A stretch of DNA of 64,000 nt from Lachnospiraceae bacterium UBA4338 (GTDB lineage Bacteria > Bacillota > Clostridia > Lachnospirales > Lachnospiraceae): contig DGTK01000013.1 of the NCBI GenBank assembly GCA_002393735.1, forward strand, positions 1 through 64,000, in the 5' to 3' direction. Position numbers and translations under genes: made by a program. Positions 52,398 through 61,634 of the stretch are shown in pieces (the stretch's first letter is position 1; each line of letters begins with the position of its first letter). The notes beneath the pieces were generated by a model that did not search any database, had not been told where the DNA came from, and saw only the letters and a list, made by a program, of their open reading frames with translations.

Positions 52398-53969
52398 CTA
52401 TCCTATGGAAACACTATCAAGTCCAAGTGCAAGCAGTTCATCGATATACTCTTTCTCTGCTGCCAGCTCGCCACAGGCTGAAACTGTAATGCCTTCTTCG
52501 TGAGCATTGTCGCAAACCATCTTGATGAGTTTCCAGAGAGCACTCTTATCTGTAGTGATAATATCCGCCATTCTCTTATCATCTCTGTCACATGCATAAA
52601 CATATGCTGATAAGTCATTGGTTCCGATACTGAAGAAATCAACTTCCTTGGCAAGCATGTCACTTTCAAGCGCTGCTGCCGGAGTCTCAATCATAATACC
52701 AAGCTTAGGCACATTAAATTCAATACCTTCAGCTGTAAGTGAATTCTCAACTTCTCCCAGGATTTCCTTGAATGAAAGAAGTTCCATTCTTGATGTTACC
52801 ATAGGAACAAGAATCTGAATATTGTTAGCCTTGTTACTCTTATATATTGCACGAAGCTGACTCATATAGATTTCAGGCTTATCAAGATAATATCTTACGC
52901 CTCTTATACCAAGAGCCGGATTAATCTCTTCATCAAAATGCATATACTGTGGCTTCTTGTCTGAACCTACATCAAGGGTTCTGATAACAACCGGCTTTCC
53001 TCCAAAGAAAGATGCCAGCTTACTGTATGCCTCAACCTGCTCTTCTTCTGTCGGAGCCTTATCTCCTCTTAAGAATAAATATTCCGACCTGAATAATCCA
53101 ACGCCGTCATATGTTTCAACCAGTTCTTTGGTAAGTAAATCCGGTGAAAATACATTAAGGTATACAGGAATATTTTTCTCTTTTATATATCTGTAATCAT
53201 ACTTGGCTTCAATTGTTGCATAGTCCTGGCTGAGTGCGTCAGAGTTAACCGCAACACCTTTTGCTTCAAGATTCTTAATATATTCATCATCTTCTGCATT
53301 CTCAGCAATATTAACTTCACCCTTATATGAATATAATACGCACTGCTTGCCGTCATATTCAGCAACTATCTTTGAATCAATACCTGATACTGCAGGAATA
53401 AGCAGGCTCTTGGCAATAATCATGATATGTGATGTTGGAGATACGTTGTGGCAGATGATACCCTTAACCACGTTCTTGTCAAATGAAAGAAGTTCATCAA
53501 TTGTTATGCTCTCGCAGTAATAAATAAGCGGAACAAGACCTGCTGTAACAAGTTCATCTCCATCCTTCTTATTAAGTTCTCTTAAAAGAAGATCCTGGAA
53601 ACTTTCAAGGTCATCCACATATCTGTCACTCTTTCCACTCTGGAAACCTGAAATGTAACCGTCAATAACTTTTTTTGCTGCTTCCGAGGCGGAGATTTCT
53701 TCATCGTTAATGCATCTGATTACATCTGAAACAAGCACCTCATCCCTGGTAAGCGCAGCTTCTGCCTTAAGGATATCCGCAATGGCGCCTGTATAAGAAG
53801 CGGCCTTGGCTTCAAGATTAGCTTCAACTGCCATAAGTGCGCTGCTAAATCTCGATATCTCCTCTCCACAGGATGTGAACTCCTCTTTTTTTAAGAAATG
53901 CTCTTCTTTTTTCTTAAGCATTCCCTTACCTGTGTAATTGTCAACACTGATTCCCTTTAATACTTTCAT
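52398..53969 (-). CDS. ptsI: Divergent PTS Enzyme I-like protein, short at the C-terminus
   Basis: The 523-residue protein has the Enzyme I layout: an N-terminal HPr-binding helical part (only weakly conserved), the phosphohistidine segment SPTSHIMIIAKS with His181, and a PEP-binding barrel with GLFRSEYLFLRG, VIRTLDVGSDKKPQYM, NPALGIRGVRYYL, GIMIETPAA, FFSIGTNDLSAYVYACDRDD and the active-site Cys in SACGELAAEKEY. Typical Enzyme I is about 540-590 residues and continues roughly 50 residues beyond LGLDSVSIG, where this one stops. The stop lies at the edge of the long palindrome. The active-site set is kept, so it may work, or be a regulatory paralogue. AGAGAGGG precedes the ATG. It follows the LacI-GGDEF gene by 35 bp. 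Confidence 0.85.
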   Translation of the reverse strand: MKVLKGISVDNYTGKGMLKKKEEHFLKKEEFTSCGEEISRFSSALMAVEANLEAKAASYTGAIADILKAEAALTRDEVLVSDVIRCINDEEISASEAAKKVIDGYISGFQSGKSDRYVDDLESFQDLLLRELNKKDGDELVTAGLVPLIYYCESITIDELLSFDKNVVKGIICHNVSPTSHIMIIAKSLLIPAVSGIDSKIVAEYDGKQCVLYSYKGEVNIAENAEDDEYIKNLEAKGVAVNSDALSQDYATIEAKYDYRYIKEKNIPVYLNVFSPDLLTKELVETYDGVGLFRSEYLFLRGDKAPTEEEQVEAYSKLASFFGGKPVVIRTLDVGSDKKPQYMHFDEEINPALGIRGVRYYLDKPEIYMSQLRAIYKSNKANNIQILVPMVTSRMELLSFKEILGEVENSLTAEGIEFNVPKLGIMIETPAAALESDMLAKEVDFFSIGTNDLSAYVYACDRDDKRMADIITTDKSALWKLIKMVCDNAHEEGITVSACGELAAEKEYIDELLALGLDSVSIG

Positions 53970-54004
53970 ACAATACCCTCTCTATAGATTAGACTTTTTG
54001 GGGT

Positions 54005-55981
54005 CTATATTCCCCTTGCTTTCATCGCCTCTTTTTTACGTTTCTTAACCTCATATAACATTGCATCCGCCACTGCCAGCGCTTCTTCCAAATCCTGATC
54101 AAGATTTGCATATATCACCTGATAGCCGCAGGATACTGTTATGTCATAAGGCTTATTTGACTTACGGCTTGCTTCCTCTAACTTTTTATCAATAAGGTCG
54201 CTGATTTCATCCCCTGTTTTATCTTTAAGTGGAAGTACCATAGCATATTCATCACCGCCGATACGTCCGCAGACGCCGTTTTTGCCAACGACATTTTTTA
54301 AAATCTTTCCAACAAGAGACAGGGCAAAATCCCCTTCCTCGTGACCATATTTGTCATTAATGATTTTGAGATTATTCATGTCTGCATACATGGCAATTAC
54401 GTTGGTGCCATCAGCCCTGCAGTCATCCACAAGTTCGCCTGCATTGGTGAAGAAACCTCGTCTGTTATAAAGTCCCGTAAGCATATCCATGTTGGCAAAC
54501 GTATCCAGCACGATATTATTCTCACGAAGGAGTTTCAGGTTCTCCATAAGCTGACGCTGAATCTCATCATTTTCTCTAAGGAGTCCCAGCATCTTAATTG
54601 CTGAACTGAACTGATTTACCAGTATCTCGGCTTCGTTAAAATCACTGAGGCTCAAATCCGTGAAAAGAAATCCGTACAGATGCGGTCCCGAGAAGACCGG
54701 ATGCATTACCAGGGTATCGCAGCTTCTCCAGTTTAAGTAGAAGTTTCTGAACATATCCTTGGTATTTATCTGCTGCCTTGCAAACGAAAGCATGGATACT
54801 TCCCCATCCTTCATCATGGCTTTCAACAAAATCTTGTTTGGAAGATGAAGGCTTGAACCCTTAACAGGGTCAACCGCATAATCAAAAAGATATAAAAATG
54901 CATTCGATATTCCTAAGTATTTTAACTTATCAAGTATGTTACCGTAGCTGTCTTCATCGGCATCACCGAAGAAAAACAGGTCCTGGGTAAAGAGCTTGAA
55001 ATTCACGGAATTATCATATTCCTCAGGTCTTCTCTTATACAAAGATTCAATGAATTCGTGCTCAATTGCTTCAATTTCTTTATTTCTGGCATCCTTGTAT
55101 TCACCATTATTTGAACAGATGAATGAAGAACGCATTATAAACTTGGTAGGCATTTCGAAGTTCTCAACTTCCTCGCCCTTCATGGATTCAAGCAGCATCT
55201 TAACTGCATTCTCACCCATCTCAAAAGCATCCGCTCTTATGGATGAAAGGGACGGCTTAATACGGGCCGCCGTATAATCATCGTCAAATCCGAGAACTGA
55301 AACATCCTTGCCCGGTTCTTTTTTGATCGACTCAAGAGCCTTATACATGGCAAGGGCCTGCTCATCGTTGGCACAGAATATTGCCTCCACATCAGGATTC
55401 TGTTCAAGAAGCTGCTTTGCTCTTTTTACACAGTTGGAGGTATAATTACCTGCCACATACATGTTATCTGAATATTTAATTCTGTGCTTCTTAAGGAACT
55501 TTCTGAAAGTTTCCTTTCTTTCTATGGCATCGATATTGCTCTCAGGTCCTCCGAACATCGCATAGGATCTGGCGCCGCTTTCATACAGCGCTTCAAGCGC
55601 TTCTAAGATACCACTTTCATTATTAAAACAGATACTCGGATATCCATCAATTTTATGAGATGCCACAATTGTTGGAATCCCGTCAAAAGTATGGATAAAC
55701 TGATCTATATTCTCCTTGTTGGTAAAATTACCGATTGAACCTGCCTCGATAATAATTCCATCCAGGTTACAGTCTGCCGCAACCCTGAAAAGAGTATTAT
55801 ACTGATACTCAAATTCCACATCCCTGTTGGTTGCAGAAAACCTGTTTATGTATTTGCCCGGTATGATAATAAGATTAAGATTATTCTCTGTGGCGGCCTT
55901 CTGAATGCCCTTACAGAAATTCTGGACATAGTCGCCGAATAACCCGCTTATAAGTACACCTATAGTTCCCTTTTTTGCCAT
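54005..55981 (-). CDS. Cytosolic diguanylate cyclase with LacI-type ligand-binding domain
   Basis: The 658-residue protein has no signal peptide, HTH or membrane helix. Residues about 5-290 are a periplasmic-binding-protein/LacI-like sensor: GTIGVLISGLFGDYVQNFCKG, GIPTIVASHKIDGYPSICFN, AIFCANDEQALAMYKAL and VSVLGFDDDYTAARIKPSLS. A middle part (about 310-480) has weak GAF-like features. The GGDEF domain (about 500-650) has DMLTGLYNRRGFF, YADMNNLKIINDKYGHEEGD and GRIGGDEYAMVL; the signature GGDEY should be active, and the inhibitory RxxD site is absent. It would make c-di-GMP in response to an intracellular sugar-like ligand. It has its own promoter and precedes the Enzyme I-like gene, a link to sugar uptake. 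Confidence 0.9.
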   Translation of the reverse strand: MAKKGTIGVLISGLFGDYVQNFCKGIQKAATENNLNLIIIPGKYINRFSATNRDVEFEYQYNTLFRVAADCNLDGIIIEAGSIGNFTNKENIDQFIHTFDGIPTIVASHKIDGYPSICFNNESGILEALEALYESGARSYAMFGGPESNIDAIERKETFRKFLKKHRIKYSDNMYVAGNYTSNCVKRAKQLLEQNPDVEAIFCANDEQALAMYKALESIKKEPGKDVSVLGFDDDYTAARIKPSLSSIRADAFEMGENAVKMLLESMKGEEVENFEMPTKFIMRSSFICSNNGEYKDARNKEIEAIEHEFIESLYKRRPEEYDNSVNFKLFTQDLFFFGDADEDSYGNILDKLKYLGISNAFLYLFDYAVDPVKGSSLHLPNKILLKAMMKDGEVSMLSFARQQINTKDMFRNFYLNWRSCDTLVMHPVFSGPHLYGFLFTDLSLSDFNEAEILVNQFSSAIKMLGLLRENDEIQRQLMENLKLLRENNIVLDTFANMDMLTGLYNRRGFFTNAGELVDDCRADGTNVIAMYADMNNLKIINDKYGHEEGDFALSLVGKILKNVVGKNGVCGRIGGDEYAMVLPLKDKTGDEISDLIDKKLEEASRKSNKPYDITVSCGYQVIYANLDQDLEEALAVADAMLYEVKKRKKEAMKARGI

Positions 55982-56021
55982 AAAACATTTTCCTTATTGC
56001 TTTAACCCATTAGTTACCCTA

Positions 56022-56051
56022 ATTATACCCCAGATTAAGGCTTGATGACAA
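56022..56051 (-). promoter_or_regulatory. Promoter of the LacI-GGDEF gene
   Basis: On the minus strand TTGTCA (56046-56051) and TATAAT (56022-56027) are 18 bp apart, just after the end of the dGTPase-like gene. Confidence 0.7.
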
Positions 56052-56053
56052 CA

Positions 56054-57319
56054 TCAGTTAAGTTTGTCAAAATACCCGGTAAATATAATCTTCTCCTTCG
56101 GTTCATCCTTCAAAAGATTATATAAATCTATAAAATAATCGTCCGTCATTGATGAGATATAATCACATACAATGCTGTTTGGTTCTTCCGTCTCATAAGT
56201 CCATTCCACCTTTGGCCTGTCCGCACTCTTATAGTAATTTATGCGGGTGTTGCTGGTTTTAAGATATTCGATATGATGCTTGTAGATAAAGGAATCCGTA
56301 TTATGATTCTCCAGATCCTTAAGAAACTTCTCATAGAAAAACTCAAACATCGGAACAAGTTTCGCATATCTTTCCTTTACAGGATCGCTGCCATATATAT
56401 TCTCATAATTGTCATTCTTGGCTTTCTTAAGTCCCTGATAAATCACATCATCCATGGCCAGGTACGGCTTACCATATGAATTCTCAATTATGCTGACTGA
56501 AATATTATTGATAATCTCGGAATTGGTTCTGCCAAGTTCATTATGGAAAAGTTTCTCAGCCTCGGTAGGCATCTTCTGAACATCAAGCCCAAGCAGCTTG
56601 GCATCCTGCCTGTCCTTACCAAGATACGCAATAATATCCGAAATTCTGACAACGCAGCCCTCAAGCGTAGCCGGGCACAAATCCTTGATACCCTTTTCTT
56701 CCACATAGCAATGCTCCATTTTATCCTTAAATACCTCGAAAGCTGTCTCAGGACTTACGCCCTTAGTATCCGGCTTATATTCGCTTGCTTCCATCTCACC
56801 GTTATGACAGATAATTCCATCCAGGGTCTGGAAAGTAAGATTGGTCTTAAAGAGCGTGTAAAATACCCGCCCGCTTTGAATATTATGATTAAAGAATCTT
56901 CCGGTCCTTTCGTTATATAGCTTGCTAAGAAGTCTCTCACCTTCATGTCCGAAAGGTGTATGCCCGATATCATGGCCTAAAGCCATGGCTTCAATGGCAT
57001 CAGTATTCAAATTAAGAACCGAACCGATATCCCTTGCAATTCTTGATACAAGTTGCACATGACTTGCACGTCTTGAAATATCATCATTCTTAACAAATGA
57101 GAAAACCTGGGTCTTATCCATATATCTGTTATAAAACGGATTATTCATAATTCTCTCTACATCCCTTACAAATGTGGGTCTGTGAAGTGAATCATGGTCG
57201 CCGTTTGTGGTTTCCCTTATGGCATCTTCATTCTTTAATGCATAAGGATTAACCGCATGTTTTTCTCTGTCTTCAAATATTCTGTTTTTGACTTCCGCGC
57301 TTACTTCGTTAAAAGCCAT
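56054..57319 (-). CDS. dGTP triphosphohydrolase-like HD protein
   Basis: The protein has about 421 residues from the ATG at 57319, which has GAAGGAG five bases upstream; a longer frame would overlap the upstream gene. It has the dGTPase layout: RRASHVQLVSRIARDIG near residue 85, the HD metal motif in ALGHDIGHTPFGHEGE, LDGIICHNGE, and the Asp in VVRISDIIAYLGKD. It would hydrolyse dGTP or another dNTP to the nucleoside and triphosphate. The family also contains members of unknown substrate. It lies 28 bp after the 2-hydroxyacyl-CoA dehydratase-like gene, and a 14-bp palindrome shared with the head of that operon lies in this gap. Confidence 0.87.
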   Translation of the reverse strand: MAFNEVSAEVKNRIFEDREKHAVNPYALKNEDAIRETTNGDHDSLHRPTFVRDVERIMNNPFYNRYMDKTQVFSFVKNDDISRRASHVQLVSRIARDIGSVLNLNTDAIEAMALGHDIGHTPFGHEGERLLSKLYNERTGRFFNHNIQSGRVFYTLFKTNLTFQTLDGIICHNGEMEASEYKPDTKGVSPETAFEVFKDKMEHCYVEEKGIKDLCPATLEGCVVRISDIIAYLGKDRQDAKLLGLDVQKMPTEAEKLFHNELGRTNSEIINNISVSIIENSYGKPYLAMDDVIYQGLKKAKNDNYENIYGSDPVKERYAKLVPMFEFFYEKFLKDLENHNTDSFIYKHHIEYLKTSNTRINYYKSADRPKVEWTYETEEPNSIVCDYISSMTDDYFIDLYNLLKDEPKEKIIFTGYFDKLN

Positions 57320-57331
57320 CAATTCTCCTTC

Positions 57332-57345
57332 GTGGTTATAACCAC
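57332..57345. promoter_or_regulatory. Palindrome GTGGTTATAACCAC, copy 1
   Basis: A perfect 14-bp palindrome in the 28-bp gap before the dGTPase-like gene. An identical palindrome, with the same following bases CATTT shared in orientation, stands at 61618-61631. With no loop it is a poor RNA hairpin, so a dimeric repressor site is more likely. Confidence 0.7.
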
Positions 57346-57347
57346 AT

Positions 57348-58640
57348 TTATACCTGTCCTTGCGTCTTCTTCTCAAGATTCTCTCTTGCAACGGAAAGCA
57401 TAAGCTTAATTCTGTTTTCCTGATTTACCCTTGTAGCCCCCGGGTCATATTCAATATCAACAGCATTGATAATCGGATTTTCTCTTCTGACCTTATTGAG
57501 CATACCCTTAACTGCCACGTGGCAAGGGAGGCATCCGAAAGGCTGAACGCAGATAATATTCTCATATCCATGCTCTGATAATTCCAGCATCTCTGCTGCT
57601 ATATACCAGCCTTCACCCATACTGTTTTCAGTATGAACGATTCCATTTGCTCTCTTCTTTAAGTCGTTAAGCCTTTCAGGCGCTGTAAAGTTCGGCCATT
57701 TTTCGATATTCTTAATTAAAAGATCCTCTATAAAGAAATAGTATTTCATAACTACTTCCATTGCGATTCTCTTCCATAACGGTCCGCCGTATGCTCTTAA
57801 ATCCTCGAGAGCGCCGTTGGTCTTATATGCACCAAAACCAAGAACTGTCGGGATGAAATATTCGCAGTCCTGCTCGGTTAAAAATTCCTCAAGATGGTTA
57901 TTACCTGGCACTGAATATTTAAGATACAACTCACCAACAATTGCCACCTTAACCTTCGGCACCTTCTTAATCTCGATTTCCGAGAACTCCTTACACATTG
58001 CCTGAAGATTCTTATTCATGGCATGGGCTGTATATCCTCTGCCCTTTGTAAAAATCTTTCCAATCTTTTCTATCCACTTATCCAAAAGTGCATCTGTCTC
58101 GCCCTTATTCACCTCATAAGGCCTTACCTGATTGGAGATAAGTGTAAGGCAGTCGCCATATACTAAGCCTGCAACAGCCTGCATCATGGTAATCGGCGAT
58201 AGGAAAATCCCCGGCGCGTACTCCATATTCCAGGTATTGGCTGAGATAAATGGCACGTTAGGATAACCTGCTCTTTCAAATGCCTTACGCATTAAATTAA
58301 TATAATTTGAATCCCTGCAGCCGCCACCTGACTGTGTAATTATCATGGCAACTTTATTTGGATCATACTTGCCGCTCTCCATTGTAGCGAGCATCTGACC
58401 TGTAATCAATGAACAGGGATAGCAGATATCATTATGAACATACTTAAGACCTTTTTGGATTACATCAGGTCCCTCATTCTCCATAAGTTCAACCTTATAT
58501 CCCGCTCTCATGAAAGCAGGTCTTAAAATTCTAAAATGTATAGGGCACATCATAGGTGAGAGGATAGTATAATCCTTCTTCATCTTCTTTGTGAACATTA
58601 ATTTTTCCTTGAAATGAGGGCTTGTTCTTACCTTACTCAT
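57348..58640 (-). CDS. 2-hydroxyacyl-CoA dehydratase-type [4Fe-4S] subunit (PlsR-like candidate)
   Basis: The 430-residue protein belongs to the HgdB/HgdC-associated dehydratase D-subunit family (COG3581-like). It has cysteine motifs MMCPIHFRIL, HNDICYPCSLITGQM, QSGGGCRDSNY and PFGCLPCHVAVKG, which would bind an iron-sulfur cluster. It overlaps the end of the activase gene by one base (TAATG), so the two are translationally coupled, and GGAGGG precedes the ATG. In many Firmicutes the activase and this part form one protein of about 1400 residues; here they are split. Such systems reduce difficult bonds with ATP-driven electron transfer. From memory, the plasmalogen synthase pair PlsA/PlsR has this composition. 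Confidence 0.82.
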   Translation of the reverse strand: MSKVRTSPHFKEKLMFTKKMKKDYTILSPMMCPIHFRILRPAFMRAGYKVELMENEGPDVIQKGLKYVHNDICYPCSLITGQMLATMESGKYDPNKVAMIITQSGGGCRDSNYINLMRKAFERAGYPNVPFISANTWNMEYAPGIFLSPITMMQAVAGLVYGDCLTLISNQVRPYEVNKGETDALLDKWIEKIGKIFTKGRGYTAHAMNKNLQAMCKEFSEIEIKKVPKVKVAIVGELYLKYSVPGNNHLEEFLTEQDCEYFIPTVLGFGAYKTNGALEDLRAYGGPLWKRIAMEVVMKYYFFIEDLLIKNIEKWPNFTAPERLNDLKKRANGIVHTENSMGEGWYIAAEMLELSEHGYENIICVQPFGCLPCHVAVKGMLNKVRRENPIINAVDIEYDPGATRVNQENRIKLMLSVARENLEKKTQGQV

Positions 58641-61591
58641 TACTCTGCCCTCCTTCCGGATTCGATGGCTGCAACAAGGCTTCTGAGCCTTATCTTTACA
58701 GCGCCAAGGTTTGTAACCTCATCGATTTTAATCTGTGTATATAACTTGCCCTGACTCTCTAAGATTTCTCTTACCTCGTCAGTTGTAAGTGCATCAAGGC
58801 CGCAGCCAAATGATACCAGGTGAACCAGGAAAATATCATCTGCCTTCGCCACATAGTCAGCCGCTAAGAAAAGTCTTTGATGGAAAGTCCACTGTCCCAC
58901 AATATTTGTCTGGAACTTGTCAACAAGACTGGTTACCGCATCTTCAGATACAACAGCAAAACCAAGCCCCGCAATAAGTTTATGAATTCCATGATTGATT
59001 TCAGGATCTGCATGATAAGGTCTTCCTGCAAGAAGCACAATCTTCTTACCCTCTTCTCTTGCCTTATTCATTATCCATTCGCCCTGCTCTTTTACCTTAT
59101 TCTTATAAGATTTATATTCGCTGTAAGCTGCCTCACATGCCTTATTGATATCGCTGCCTGTAAGTTCTGCGCCCTTAGGTATTTTCTTCATAATCTCTTT
59201 TATCTTTTTCTTAAATACCTTAGGCTCGTGAGGTCCAACATAATCATTAATAAACTTAATGTCACCAAAGTTTACGGTATTAGCCGCTATAACTTCAGGA
59301 TATCCTGCAATAACCGCGCAGTTATAATTCTTTCTGCCCTTCTTCTCATCAAAATGATAAGTCATGCCCGGATAGAAGATTACATCAACGCCCATCTCAA
59401 TTAATTTCTGAATATGGCCATGCATCATTTTGGCCGGGAAACATACAGTATCTGAAGGAATTGTTCCCTGTCCCTTAAGATACATGGCTCTGTTGGAAAA
59501 GCCGGAAGTTACAACCTTATATCCTAATTTTTTAAAGAATGCATACCAGAATGGCAGCATCTCATACATATTCATGCCAAGAGGAAGACCGATAACTGCT
59601 TTGCCGTCAGCGTCCTCTTTTTCGGCATCATTATATTCTTTTAAAAGTGATAATTTATATTCGTAGAGATTTAATGAATCATCCTGCGCCTTCTTGGTTA
59701 CAGGCTTTTCACATCTGTTGCCGCCAATAAACTTTCTTCCGCCTGAAAATGAATTAACTGTCAGCTGGCAGTGGTTATTACATCCGTTACAGGTTACGCT
59801 CTTAACATCATAAGTGAACTCCTGAAGATCCTTTGCTGTAATGATTCCGTTATATCCGTCAGCGTGGCTTCGACCACTTTTTAAGAAAAGTTCTTTCGCA
59901 TAAAGAGCTGCGCCATAAGCACCCATCATTCCTGCAATGTCAGGTCTTATTACATCAACGCCCATCTCCTGCTCGAAAGCACGAAGCACTGCATTATTTA
60001 AGAAGGTACCGCCCTGTACGACGATTTTTTTACCAAGTTCATCTGCTGAATGAACTCTGATAACCTTATATAAAGCATTCTTAATAACGCTTATGGACAG
60101 GCCTGCCGAGATATTCTCAACGCTTACCCCTTCTTTTTGCGCCTGCTTAACGGATGAATTCATGAATACTGTACATCTTGAACCAAGGTCTACCGGATTC
60201 TGTCCAAAGAGACCGAGGTTAGCGAACTCATCAATCTTATATCCCATGGAACTTGCAAAGGTCTGTAAGAATGAACCACAGCCTGATGAACATGCTTCAT
60301 TTAAGAAGATATTATCGATTGCTCCATTTCTAATCTTGAAGCATTTCATATCCTGTCCGCCGATGTCGATGATAAATTCAACATCCGGCAGGAAGAACTT
60401 CGCTGCTGTAAAATGCGCCACCGTTTCAACCACGCCATATTCCACATCAAGGGCAGCCTTAATCATATCTTCACCATAACCTGTTACAGCTGAAGACTGA
60501 ATGGTTGCATTCGGGTATTTCTCATACATCTCTTTAAGAGATTGGGTAACAACATCAATCGGTTTACCCTGATTGGATTCATAACGGGAATATAGAATGC
60601 TTCCCTTATCATCAGTAAGCACAACCTTAAGAGTGGTAGAACCTGAGTCGATACCAAGATAGGCATCACCATCATATGGTCTTCCTTCTATTCTCTCAAC
60701 TCTGTCCTTATTATGTCTTTCTATGAATTCATCATATTCTGCCTGATCTTTAAATAAAGGTTTAAGATCTGATACCTTAATTGAATCCTTGGCGCTTTCA
60801 ATAACCTCCAATGCCTTTTTAAGATCAACTTCCTCAGTTGCATAATATGCTGCTCCCATTGCCACGAATAAAAGAGACTTATCAGGACATGTTCCCTTTA
60901 ACTTAAGGGCATTGTCAAAAGCCTTACGAAGTTCTGACATAAATGTGAGGGGACCTCCAAGGTAAACAACATTACCTTCAATAGGATGACCCTGAGCAAG
61001 ACCTGTAATTGTCTGATTACATATAGCACCAAAAATCGATGCGCTTATATCTTCTTTTCTTGCGCCCTGATTAAGAAGTGGCTGAATATCCGTCTTTGCA
61101 AAAACACCGCACCTTGATGCAATGGGATAAATCTTGGTTGCATCTTTGGCAAGCTCATTCATGTCATCTGCAGATACCTGCATAAGCGATGCCATCTGAT
61201 CTGCAAAAGCACCTGTACCACCGGCGCAGGTTCCGTTCATCCTGACTTCAAGATTACCTTTTAGGAAGAGAATTTTGGCATCCTCACCACCAAGTTCAAT
61301 AACAACATCTGTACCCGGAAGTCTCTTACCGATGGCAACCTTGGTTGCATATACTTCCTGTACGAAAGGAATGCCTGCCTTCTCTGCAAGTCCCATACCT
61401 GCTGAACCTGAGATAGCGCAGATAACAGGTTTATCAATATTAAACTTATGGATAAGTCCCTGTATAACTTCCTTTGTTTTCTCGGTTATAAGAGTATAAT
61501 GTCTCTCATAACTTTCATGTATTAAATTACCTTCATCATCAAATACTACAGCCTTGATGGTTGTAGAACCGATGTCCAAACCTAATTTCAC
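58640..61591 (-). CDS. Tandem BcrAD/BadFG-type activase with DUF2229-like domain (PlsA-like candidate), GTG start
   Basis: The 983-residue protein has two activase (ASKHA-fold ATPase) copies: residues about 1-255 (LGLDIGSTTIKAVVFDD, GTCAGGTGAFADQM, ASRCGVFAKTD) and about 315-565 (LGIDSGSTTLKVVLTDD, EACSSGCGSFLQTF, GSRCTVFMNSS). Each copy keeps both cysteines that hold the bridging [4Fe-4S] cluster. About 600-960 form a DUF2229-like part with CNGCNNHCQL, IPSDTVCFPAKMMHGH and LAGRPYHADPEINHG. It should drive low-potential electrons into the dehydratase-like subunit by ATP hydrolysis. The start is GTG at 61591; GGGAAG is nine bases upstream. A palindrome precedes it. Architecture fits plasmalogen synthase PlsA, but related reductases are possible. 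Confidence 0.88.
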   Translation of the reverse strand: MKLGLDIGSTTIKAVVFDDEGNLIHESYERHYTLITEKTKEVIQGLIHKFNIDKPVICAISGSAGMGLAEKAGIPFVQEVYATKVAIGKRLPGTDVVIELGGEDAKILFLKGNLEVRMNGTCAGGTGAFADQMASLMQVSADDMNELAKDATKIYPIASRCGVFAKTDIQPLLNQGARKEDISASIFGAICNQTITGLAQGHPIEGNVVYLGGPLTFMSELRKAFDNALKLKGTCPDKSLLFVAMGAAYYATEEVDLKKALEVIESAKDSIKVSDLKPLFKDQAEYDEFIERHNKDRVERIEGRPYDGDAYLGIDSGSTTLKVVLTDDKGSILYSRYESNQGKPIDVVTQSLKEMYEKYPNATIQSSAVTGYGEDMIKAALDVEYGVVETVAHFTAAKFFLPDVEFIIDIGGQDMKCFKIRNGAIDNIFLNEACSSGCGSFLQTFASSMGYKIDEFANLGLFGQNPVDLGSRCTVFMNSSVKQAQKEGVSVENISAGLSISVIKNALYKVIRVHSADELGKKIVVQGGTFLNNAVLRAFEQEMGVDVIRPDIAGMMGAYGAALYAKELFLKSGRSHADGYNGIITAKDLQEFTYDVKSVTCNGCNNHCQLTVNSFSGGRKFIGGNRCEKPVTKKAQDDSLNLYEYKLSLLKEYNDAEKEDADGKAVIGLPLGMNMYEMLPFWYAFFKKLGYKVVTSGFSNRAMYLKGQGTIPSDTVCFPAKMMHGHIQKLIEMGVDVIFYPGMTYHFDEKKGRKNYNCAVIAGYPEVIAANTVNFGDIKFINDYVGPHEPKVFKKKIKEIMKKIPKGAELTGSDINKACEAAYSEYKSYKNKVKEQGEWIMNKAREEGKKIVLLAGRPYHADPEINHGIHKLIAGLGFAVVSEDAVTSLVDKFQTNIVGQWTFHQRLFLAADYVAKADDIFLVHLVSFGCGLDALTTDEVREILESQGKLYTQIKIDEVTNLGAVKIRLRSLVAAIESGRRAE

Positions 61592-61617
61592 TTATAACAC
61601 TTCCCTGTATTTATTTT

Positions 61618-61631
61618 GTGGTTATAACCAC
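61618..61631. promoter_or_regulatory. Palindrome GTGGTTATAACCAC, copy 2
   Basis: Identical to 57332-57345; here the symmetry extends one base each side (16 bp). It lies between the stop of the carboxylate reductase gene and the GTG start of the activase gene. Confidence 0.7.
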
Positions 61632-61634
61632 ATT

